NCBI GenBank assembly: GCA_902462035.1
Contig: CABQAC010000141.1
Coordinates: forward strand, 1 to 5,636
Direction of reading: 5' to 3'
DNA from: an uncultured Eubacteriales bacterium
GTDB taxonomy: Bacteria; Bacillota; Clostridia; Oscillospirales; Acutalibacteraceae
DNA length: 5,636 nucleotides
The notes below the pieces were generated by a model, which was given only the letters and a program-made list of their open reading frames with translations, was not told the DNA's origin and searched no databases. A program made the position numbers and the translations under genes. This document shows positions 1 through 4,948 of this stretch, piece after piece (position 1 is the first letter of the stretch; each line of letters opens with the position of its first letter).

Positions 1-1
1 C

Positions 2-604
2 GTGCCCGTACACATCTGCCATGTCAGTACCGCCGGCTCGGTGGCGCTGGTTCGGGACGCAAAGGCCCGGGGCGTGGCGGTCACGGCGGAAACCTGCCCC
101 CATTATTTTGCGCTGACCGACGAAATCCTGCGGGGAGGCGACGCGGACTACCGCATGAACCCGCCCCTGCGGACCGAGCAAGACCGGCAGGCGGTAATCG
201 CAGGGCTGCTGGACGGTACGCTGGACGCCATTGCCACCGACCACGCTCCCCATACGGCGGCGGAAAAAAGCGATTTTGCAAAAGCGCCCAATGGCGCAAT
301 CGGAATGGAAACGTCGTTTTCGGCCGGGCTGACCTACCTGGTACAGCCGGGGCTTTTATCGATACCGCGGCTGATCGAACTGATGTCTACCCGCCCCGCC
401 CGCATTTTGGGTCTGCCCGCCGGAACGCTGGCAGCGGGGGCGCCGGCGGACGTGATGCTGTTTGACCCAAACGAGAGCTGGACGGTAGCGCCGGAGTCGC
501 TGCACGGCAAATCGCGCAATACCCCATTTAAGGGGATGAACCTAAAAGGCAGAGTCCAAATGACCATCTGCCGCGGGCGGATTGTATACCGCCTGCATCG
601 CTGA
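2..604 (+). CDS. pyrC: Dihydroorotase, C-terminal part (5' end outside window)
   Basis: Dihydroorotase is the cytosolic zinc enzyme that cyclises N-carbamoyl-aspartate to dihydroorotate, the third step of de novo pyrimidine synthesis. About 200 residues are present. Counted from the first full codon, I see the CHVST motif at residues 6-10 (His7 is the expected metal ligand), TAETCPHYF at 28-36, the substrate-loop NPPLR at 53-57, ATDHAPH at 78-84 (Asp80 is the expected catalytic and metal-binding Asp), and KAPNGAIGMET at 94-104, typical of the type I bacterial PyrC family. The C-terminal TPFKGMNLKGRV segment is also usual. Family members have roughly 430 residues, so the N-terminal half with the HxH metal site lies upstream; the GTG at position 2 is an internal Val codon, not a start. 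It is followed after 28 bp by the serine hydrolase with no terminator, so it is part of an operon. Allantoinase or hydantoinase is less likely given these motifs. Confidence 0.95.
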   Translation: MPVHICHVSTAGSVALVRDAKARGVAVTAETCPHYFALTDEILRGGDADYRMNPPLRTEQDRQAVIAGLLDGTLDAIATDHAPHTAAEKSDFAKAPNGAIGMETSFSAGLTYLVQPGLLSIPRLIELMSTRPARILGLPAGTLAAGAPADVMLFDPNESWTVAPESLHGKSRNTPFKGMNLKGRVQMTICRGRIVYRLHR

Positions 605-614
605 CCGGAAAATT

Positions 615-623
615 GGAAAGGAG
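615..623 (+). promoter_or_regulatory. Ribosome binding site that sets the serine hydrolase start
   Basis: GGAAAGGAG lies 9 nt before the ATG at 633. The reading frame is open further upstream to an ATG at 582, inside pyrC, and has another ATG at 624. The 582 start has no matching ribosome site and overlaps pyrC, and 624 is directly against the Shine-Dalgarno sequence, so 633 is the supported start. Confidence 0.85.
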
Positions 624-632
624 ATGTTCTCG

Positions 633-1541
633 ATGTCTTTTTCCCTGAAACCTTTTGTGGACGCCGTGGCGTCCGAATCCCTTTGCCTGAACGGCGTTGT
701 GGTACTGCAGCACGGCGTGGAAATTGCCCGTCACCACTGGACGCCGGAAGTTCCTCAAAACCAATATTCGGCCACCAAGAGCTTTACCGCCACGGCGGTG
801 GGCATGGCGGTAAAAGAGGGACTGATGGATTTGGAGGAACCGGTGCTTCCCATTTTTCCCGGCGAAGCGCCCGCAGAGCCCTCGGCGTTCTTAAAAAACC
901 TTCGCGTCAAGCATCTGCTGACCATGACGCTGGGGCATGACCGCGCCCTGCTGATGGGCGGAGACCGCGAAAAGCTGGAAGAACAAAATTGGGTCCGCTA
1001 CGCCCTGAACCAGCCGTTGGTTTACGAGCCGGGCACCCATTATTGCTACAACAACGCCGGCCCTTATCTGGCGGGCGTTATTCTGGAAAAACGGGCCGGC
1101 ACCACCTTGCTCGATTACCTGATGCCCCGGCTGTTTGATCCGCTGGATATCCCCCGCCCGGTGTGGGAAGTATGCCCCATGGGGCATACTTTTGGCGCAG
1201 GCGGCATGTTCCTGACTGTATCGAATTTGGCAAAATTCGGCCAGCTTTACCTGCAGAACGGCAACTGGAAGGGTGCCCAGCTGGTGCCGGAGGACTGGAC
1301 CAGGGCGGTTGGCAAAGTTCAGGTGCCGTTTGATCCGTCGGTCAAGGCCATCACCATTGGCTACGGGTATCTGTTTTGGGTTTCGCCAGACGGCGTATTC
1401 CGGGCCGATGGAAAATTCGGCCAGTATTCCATCGTTGTGCCAAAAGCTGACGCGGTCATTGCGATCAACTCTACCGAAGAAAAGAAAACGGGTATGATTT
1501 TGGAGCTGGTCGGCCGGGAACTGTTGTCCCAATTGCGGTAA
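633..1541 (+). CDS. Serine hydrolase, beta-lactamase/class C-like (SxxK) family
   Basis: A 302-residue protein of the beta-lactamase-like serine hydrolase family (COG1680 type: esterases, amide hydrolases, penicillin-binding-like proteins). The nucleophile motif is SATK at residues 46-49, giving Ser46 and Lys49. The second motif is YNN at 139-141, following PGTHYC. The third region is GKFGQYSIVVP at 260-270, which replaces the KTG of true beta-lactamases and resembles the GxxGQ block of NylB-like and esterase members. HLLTMTLGHD at 94-103 is the usual helix after the nucleophile. There is no signal peptide, lipobox or membrane segment, so it should act in the cytoplasm, unlike most penicillin-binding relatives. 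It sits 28 bp after pyrC and 23 bp before pyrF, so it is very likely co-transcribed with them. The substrate cannot be told from sequence; antibiotic resistance is unlikely given the location and the altered third motif. Confidence 0.88.
   Translation: MSFSLKPFVDAVASESLCLNGVVVLQHGVEIARHHWTPEVPQNQYSATKSFTATAVGMAVKEGLMDLEEPVLPIFPGEAPAEPSAFLKNLRVKHLLTMTLGHDRALLMGGDREKLEEQNWVRYALNQPLVYEPGTHYCYNNAGPYLAGVILEKRAGTTLLDYLMPRLFDPLDIPRPVWEVCPMGHTFGAGGMFLTVSNLAKFGQLYLQNGNWKGAQLVPEDWTRAVGKVQVPFDPSVKAITIGYGYLFWVSPDGVFRADGKFGQYSIVVPKADAVIAINSTEEKKTGMILELVGRELLSQLR
1168..1191. repeat. 24-bp perfect palindrome inside the serine hydrolase gene
   Basis: The 12-base arm AAGTATGCCCCA is followed directly by its exact reverse complement, with the centre between 1179 and 1180 and no spacer. 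It encodes residues 179-187 (EVCPMGHTF) of the serine hydrolase. It has no T-tract, so it is not a typical terminator. As RNA it could fold only with the central bases opened as a loop, giving a stem of about 10 bp. Confidence 0.9.
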
Positions 1542-1564
1542 CGTTCGGGGAAAGGAAGAAAAAT

Positions 1565-2503
1565 ATGTCGTTGGACAGATTGATTGAAAAAATTGTGGAA
1601 AAACAAAACCCCACCGTAGCAGGGCTTGACCCCAAGCTGGATTACGTGCCTGCTTTTCTGCGGGAGCAGGCTTATGCGGCCCACGGCAAAACGCTGGAAG
1701 GCGCCGCCGCGGCTCTGCTTGCCTATAACAAAGGGATTATCGACGCCCTGTGCGATATTGTCCCGGCGGTAAAGCCCCAGTGCGCTTATTACGAGCTGTA
1801 TGGCTGGCCGGGGGTACGCGCGCTGCAGGAAACCATTTGTTATGCCCGGGAAAAGGGGATGTTCGTCATCACGGACGGCAAGCGGGGCGACATCGGCACC
1901 ACAATGGAGGCATACGCAGCGGCCCATCTTGGGACGACGGCAGTGGAGGAAAACCAATACGAGGCCTTTGGCGGCGACGCGCTGACGGTAAACGGCTACC
2001 TGGGCAGCGACGGCGTGACGCCGGTTCTGCAAATTGCCGAAAAGCTGGATAAAGGGCTGTTTATCCTGGCAAAAACATCCAATCCCTCCTCCGGCGAGCT
2101 GCAGGACCGCAAGCTGGAAGGCATGCCGGTTTACCGCGCCATGGGGGATTTGTGCGAACAATGGGGCCAGTCCCTGCCCGGCCAATACGGTTACTCCGGC
2201 GTGGGCGCGGTGGTAGGCGCCACCTACCCCGCCCAGCTGATGGAATTGCGCCAGGCGCTGCCCCACACCTTCTTTCTGGTTCCTGGTTACGGCGCCCAGG
2301 GCGGGTCCGCAGCCGATGTGGCCGCGGGTTTTGACAAAAACGGCTTGGGCGCCGTTGTCAATTCCTCCCGCGCCATTTTGTGCGCGTACAAAAAAGAGGG
2401 CTGTGCCGAGGAAGATTACGCCGGGGCCGCCCGCCGGGAGGCCATCCGGATGCGAAATCAAATCCTGGCGGAAATCGTTCGCATCCGTCTGCCGGAGGAA
2501 TAA
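1565..2503 (+). CDS. pyrF: Orotidine-5'-phosphate decarboxylase, type 2 (long form)
   Basis: PyrF removes CO2 from orotidine monophosphate to give UMP, the last step of de novo pyrimidine synthesis; it is a cytosolic TIM-barrel homodimer. The 312 residues fit the long type 2 subfamily seen in Clostridia, actinobacteria and others. Visible motifs are GLDP at 20-23 (substrate-binding Asp22), AVKPQ at 68-72 (Lys70), the catalytic DGKRGDI block at 104-110 (Asp104, Lys106, Asp109), the TVNGYLGSDG loop at 141-150, AKTSNPSSGELQD at 169-181, LVPGYGAQGG at 238-247 (phosphate-gripper side) and NSSRAI at 266-271. All catalytic residues are present. The loop usually reads TVNPYLG, so Gly144 in place of Pro is a small oddity. 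The start follows AAAGGAAG at 1551-1558 by 6 nt. It lies 23 bp after the serine hydrolase and 23 bp before the lipoprotein gene. Confidence 0.96.
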   Translation: MSLDRLIEKIVEKQNPTVAGLDPKLDYVPAFLREQAYAAHGKTLEGAAAALLAYNKGIIDALCDIVPAVKPQCAYYELYGWPGVRALQETICYAREKGMFVITDGKRGDIGTTMEAYAAAHLGTTAVEENQYEAFGGDALTVNGYLGSDGVTPVLQIAEKLDKGLFILAKTSNPSSGELQDRKLEGMPVYRAMGDLCEQWGQSLPGQYGYSGVGAVVGATYPAQLMELRQALPHTFFLVPGYGAQGGSAADVAAGFDKNGLGAVVNSSRAILCAYKKEGCAEEDYAGAARREAIRMRNQILAEIVRIRLPEE

Positions 2504-2526
2504 GCCCCGCATCGGAGGGAAGGCCT

Positions 2527-3396
2527 ATGAAACGGTTGCTGCCGCTCGCTGCGATTATGGCGGTGTTGTGTTTTGGGTGCGGCAAACCGCAAGACAGCGG
2601 GCATGCCCGTTACCTGACCGGCTCCGGCGAAGCGTGGACGGTTACCGCCGCGCTTTCACAGCAGAACTTGGAAGATCCTTATTCCGACCTGACGCTGACC
2701 TTTCAATATGACGGTAGCCCCGCCGGCCTTTACGGCGACGGGGGCAAAATCTGTTTTTCCTTTGAGGGGGGCGACGGAAAAAGCCGTTTGATTTGGTTTT
2801 ACCAAACCGGCGTGGTGGGGGATAAAACCAAGCCCGGCGATACGGTAGAGCAGCTGGACAGCTTTACCTTCCGGGTATATTTTCACGACCTGGCGCGCCA
2901 GCGGTACGGGCAGGCGGAAACGCCGGCAGGCAAAATTTCCGTCACCGGCGGAACACCCGCGTCCTTCGCGCTGTCGGTAGCGGAGGAAAAGCTGCCCCCT
3001 GTGCTGCCCTACCGCCTTTCGGGCGGAGCGGCGGGGGTTTGGGCGGAATGCCGCTTGATGCAGGGAAATCTGACACAGGACGCATATTTTCTGGACGTGG
3101 TTTTTGACTTTGAAGGGCCGGTGGAAAATTGGTACGGGCCGGACGGTACCATCGCCTTTACCTACACCACCTTCGATTATTCCCAAACCGTAACCTATAC
3201 CAGGGAACAGGGCGGCGCGCTGCGCGAGGATGAAAACGGCGGCAAATCCCTCCGGCTGGAGGGCGGTTCTATCCAGGTGGCGTTCCCAAACGCCCCGCGG
3301 CAGCGTTTTTTTAACGGGGACGCGCGCACCCGGCGTGTTCTGGTCCGCGGGAACGGCGAAGCCGCGTTTTACCTGACCGGCCCGGCGGTCCCATAA
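2527..3396 (+). CDS. Predicted lipoprotein with two tandem copies of one domain
   Basis: I do not recognise the family. The 289-residue product begins MKRLLPLAAI, with a short hydrophobic stretch to Phe16 and Cys18 preceded by CFG, which reads as a lipoprotein signal; the -3 position is Cys instead of the usual Leu, so the lipobox is atypical. The mature part shows an internal duplication, residues about 28-150 and 161-284, rich in alternating hydrophobic residues that suggest beta-sandwich folds. Matching blocks include LYGDGGKICFSF (68-79) with WYGPDGTIAFTY (202-213), and FRVYFHDLARQRY (115-127) with IQVAFPNAPRQRF (249-261). It should be anchored on the outer face of the membrane. GGAGG at 2514-2518 sits 8 nt before this ATG; the frame is open upstream into pyrF, but those codons lack such a site. 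It is the last gene of the operon, 4 bp before the terminator. Its link to pyrimidine synthesis is unknown. Confidence 0.85.
   Translation: MKRLLPLAAIMAVLCFGCGKPQDSGHARYLTGSGEAWTVTAALSQQNLEDPYSDLTLTFQYDGSPAGLYGDGGKICFSFEGGDGKSRLIWFYQTGVVGDKTKPGDTVEQLDSFTFRVYFHDLARQRYGQAETPAGKISVTGGTPASFALSVAEEKLPPVLPYRLSGGAAGVWAECRLMQGNLTQDAYFLDVVFDFEGPVENWYGPDGTIAFTYTTFDYSQTVTYTREQGGALREDENGGKSLRLEGGSIQVAFPNAPRQRFFNGDARTRRVLVRGNGEAAFYLTGPAVP
2608..2976 (+). repeat. Coding repeat copy 1 in the lipoprotein
   Basis: This stretch encodes residues 28-150, the first of two domains that align along their length by eye: a start near YLTGSGEAW, then DPYSDLTLTFQY, then LYGDGGKICFSF, then FRVYFHDLARQRY, and an end at ASFALS. 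The similarity is at protein level; the DNA copies have diverged, so the duplication is old. Confidence 0.72.
3007..3378 (+). repeat. Coding repeat copy 2 in the lipoprotein
   Basis: This stretch encodes residues 161-284, the second domain. Its blocks appear in the same order as in copy 1: YRLSGGAAGVW, QDAYFLDVVFDF, WYGPDGTIAFTY, IQVAFPNAPRQRF and AAFYLT. The central region (around residues 214-246) is more variable and richer in charged residues than in copy 1. Confidence 0.72.
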
Positions 3397-3400
3397 CGCA

Positions 3401-3433
3401 AAAAAGCCCATGGCGCAAGGCCATGGGCTTTTT
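3401..3433. terminator. Bidirectional intrinsic terminator between convergent genes
   Basis: AAAAAGCCCATGGC at 3401-3414 pairs with its exact complement at 3420-3433, leaving a 5-nt loop: a 9-bp GC-rich stem flanked by five A-T pairs. Read on the + strand the stem ends in TTTTT; read on the - strand it ends in a run of T from the A run at 3400-3405. It therefore stops the pyrC-to-lipoprotein operon (stop codon at 3394-3396) and the dehydrogenase gene (stop codon at 3450-3452). Confidence 0.92.
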
Positions 3434-3449
3434 GTGTTTTAACAGGTTC

Positions 3450-4550
3450 TTACGGTACCAGCACAACCTTGATGGAGTCGTCGCCTTTTTCCGCCAATTC
3501 GAACGCTTGTTTGAAGTCCTTGAGCGGGAAGGTATGGGTGACGATGTCTTCCACATGGATGGTGCCCTTCTCCAGGCTGTTGATCGCGACTTCGTAGCCG
3601 TGCCGGCCGCTGATATGGGAACCCACAATGGTCATCTCCTTGCGGTCGCCGATGATGCTCCAATCCACCGAAGTTTCGGCGGAGAACACGCTGAATTCCA
3701 CAAAAGTACCGTGGCGGCGCACCATCTTCAGGCCGTTGATAACGCCCGAAGGATGGCCGGAATTGTGAATATAAACGTCGCAGCCATAGCCGCCGGTCAG
3801 CTTCAGCACTTCCTCGACCACGTCGCATTCTTTAAAATTGAGGACCACGTCGGCACCCAGCTTTTTGGCCAATTCCAAACGCTTGGGCTTGCAGTCGATG
3901 CCGATGAGCAGCTTGGGGCTTTTTTGCTTGGCAAACTGCAGCTTCATCAGGCCGATAGGGCCAAGGCCCGCCACGACGACCACGTCTTCAAATTGAATAT
4001 TGGCCCGCTCCACGGTATGTTCCGCGCAAGAAAGCGGCTCGATAGTCGCGCCCAGGATGGGGTCAACGCTCTTGGGCACCTTGTGAATGATGGCGCGCTT
4101 GTTATACCGCATGTATTCCGCCATGCCGCCGTCGGCAATCACTTTTTGGTGGCCGAAGATGTTCTGGCGTTCGCACATCCAATATTCGCCCGATTTGCAG
4201 AACCTGCATTCGCCGCAAGGGACGATTTGCTCGGCAACTGCGATATCGCCCAATTGCAGGTCGTACTTTTTGGCGGCGTTGTCGCCGATGGCGACCACTT
4301 CGCCGATAAATTCGTGGCCAGGCACGCAGGGCGCGTCGTTCCACGGGGGGAGCACGCCGCCGCCCCAGAACATGGCGGCGCCATGGTAGGACTTGATATC
4401 GCCGGCGCAAATGCCGCAGCCCAAAATCTTAACCAGCACGTCGTCCTCGGTAACCTCCGGCACCTTGACGTTCTCCTCGTAGCGGTAATCCAGCGGGCCG
4501 TAGCAAATCACAGCCTTCATGGTCTCCGGAATGTTTGCAATCTTTTTCAT
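3450..4550 (-). CDS. Zinc-dependent medium-chain alcohol/polyol dehydrogenase
   Basis: A 366-residue cytosolic oxidoreductase of the zinc-containing medium-chain dehydrogenase family (Tdh/sorbitol dehydrogenase type), which oxidises an alcohol or polyol with NAD. Catalytic-zinc residues are Cys48 in GICAGD, His79-Glu80 in PGHEF and Glu171 in IEPLSCAEH. The structural zinc site is complete: Cys112, Cys115, Cys118 and Cys126. The Rossmann motif GLGPIG is at 195-200, and Asp219 in GID at the end of the next strand favours NAD over NADP. The segment GICAGDIKSYHGAAMFWGG resembles erythritol/L-threitol dehydrogenase-type members from memory, so a sugar-alcohol substrate is plausible but not shown. 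AGAAGGG at 4559-4565 lies 8 nt before the ATG; Met11 is an alternative start with no comparable site. It is transcribed convergently to the lipoprotein gene and divergently from pyrK. By my hand count its lysines use AAG 21 and AAA 9 times, unlike pyrF (6 and 9), which hints at higher expression or separate origin. Confidence 0.9.
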   Translation of the reverse strand: MKKIANIPETMKAVICYGPLDYRYEENVKVPEVTEDDVLVKILGCGICAGDIKSYHGAAMFWGGGVLPPWNDAPCVPGHEFIGEVVAIGDNAAKKYDLQLGDIAVAEQIVPCGECRFCKSGEYWMCERQNIFGHQKVIADGGMAEYMRYNKRAIIHKVPKSVDPILGATIEPLSCAEHTVERANIQFEDVVVVAGLGPIGLMKLQFAKQKSPKLLIGIDCKPKRLELAKKLGADVVLNFKECDVVEEVLKLTGGYGCDVYIHNSGHPSGVINGLKMVRRHGTFVEFSVFSAETSVDWSIIGDRKEMTIVGSHISGRHGYEVAINSLEKGTIHVEDIVTHTFPLKDFKQAFELAEKGDDSIKVVLVP

Positions 4551-4601
4551 CGTCTCATCCCTTCTTTTCTGAATATCAACTGGAACCTGGGGCTTAAAAC
4601 C

Positions 4602-4656
4602 TCACCTTATAGAACCATAAGGCGGCCCGCAGTTTTTCCTTCGGGCCGTCAGGTGA
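4602..4656 (-). promoter_or_regulatory. Structured 5' leader of the dehydrogenase mRNA (alternative hairpins)
   Basis: Three pairings are visible in the leader. CCTTAT at 4605-4610 pairs with ATAAGG at 4617-4622 around a 6-nt loop. CGGCCCG at 4623-4629 pairs with CGGGCCG at 4642-4648 around a 12-nt loop. TCACCT at 4602-4607 can pair with AGGTGA at 4651-4656, enclosing the GC hairpin. The first and third share bases and so exclude each other. No T-tract follows, so termination is not evident. I do not match it to a known riboswitch class; a control role is inference. Confidence 0.4.
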
Positions 4657-4686
4657 AACGATAAGCGCGATCCTGTGAAAATAAGC
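4653..4686. repeat. Two imperfect direct repeats, possible operator half-sites
   Basis: GTGAAACGATAAGC at 4653-4666 and GTGAAAATAAGC at 4675-4686 share GTGAAA and ATAAGC and start 22 bp apart, about two helical turns. They lie roughly 20-55 bp downstream of the predicted dehydrogenase transcription start, where a bound repressor could block it. No regulator gene is present in the window to match them. Confidence 0.4.
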
Positions 4687-4713
4687 CAGTTTTGCCGGGT
4701 CTATATCAAATGT

Positions 4714-4742
4714 ATCGTAGCATCTTGTAAAATCCATGTCAA
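4714..4742 (-). promoter_or_regulatory. Sigma-A-type promoter for the dehydrogenase gene
   Basis: On the - strand, TTGACA (4737-4742) is a perfect -35 box and TACGAT (4714-4719) is a 4-of-6 -10 box, with 17 bp between them. TG one base before the -10 box makes it an extended -10 type. Transcription would start near 4707, giving a leader of about 157 nt before the ATG. Confidence 0.7.
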
Positions 4743-4819
4743 TGTTAATTCGGCCCAATCTTTATTTTTCGTAGATATGACCTATTTTTTTTACCTGTTT
4801 TCATACAGTATTTTGAGCG

Positions 4820-4848
4820 TTGCCAGCCATTCGGGAACCTGCTATAAT
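4820..4848 (+). promoter_or_regulatory. Extended -10 sigma-A promoter for pyrK
   Basis: TTGCCA (4820-4825, 5 of 6 matches) and a perfect TATAAT (4843-4848) are 17 bp apart, and TG one base before TATAAT completes an extended -10. T-rich and A+T-rich DNA lies upstream at about 4740-4815. Transcription should start near 4855, giving a leader of about 94 nt. This shows that pyrK has its own promoter, separate from the pyrC-pyrF operon. Confidence 0.8.
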
Positions 4849-4948
4849 GAATTTGAAATGTGGGCATGGACCACAGTTCTATTGTTATTCCGCCGCGCGG
4901 CCCGTTATCACCCGTTCGGGCAAAAACGGCAAGAAAGGCGTGAACCCC
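4849..4948 (+). promoter_or_regulatory. pyrK 5' leader
   Basis: The leader begins with a small hairpin, TGTGG at 4859-4863 pairing with CCACA at 4871-4875, and later GCCCG at 4900-4904 can pair with CGGGC at 4917-4921, close to the ribosome site AAAGG at 4934-4938. Neither is followed by a T-run, so no attenuator is visible, and I cannot recognise a PyrR-binding loop. Translation control by the second hairpin is possible but weakly supported. Confidence 0.35.

Noticed and set aside
582..632. Longer start for the serine hydrolase at 582 or at 624
   Set aside because: 582 lies inside pyrC with no ribosome site, and 624 touches the Shine-Dalgarno sequence; 633 has ideal spacing.
633..1541. Antibiotic-resistance beta-lactamase
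   Set aside because: No signal peptide, no KTG motif, and the gene lies within a housekeeping operon.
1361..2512. Long - strand open frame of 383 codons opposite pyrF
   Set aside because: The + strand frame is a clear PyrF with all catalytic motifs; the antisense product shows no recognisable family and is a GC-rich shadow.
2380..2526. Upstream extension of the lipoprotein frame into pyrF
   Set aside because: It would overlap pyrF by over 120 bp and hide the lipoprotein signal; the ribosome site and signal peptide both point to 2527.
4623..4648. GC hairpin as an intrinsic terminator
   Set aside because: Neither strand has a T-run after the stem.
3423..4664. Long + strand open frame of 413 codons opposite the dehydrogenase
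   Set aside because: It is antisense to a complete zinc dehydrogenase with both zinc sites, it begins inside the terminator hairpin, and its product is low-complexity in His, Ala and Phe.
4653..4668. Catabolite-control (CRE) operator
   Set aside because: The TGAAACGATAAGCG string is out of register with the TGWNANCGNTNWCA consensus.
4866..4943. 25-codon leader peptide ending 5 nt before the pyrK start
   Set aside because: The ATG has no Shine-Dalgarno site and would be only about 11 nt from the predicted transcript end; no attenuator hairpin with T-run follows it.
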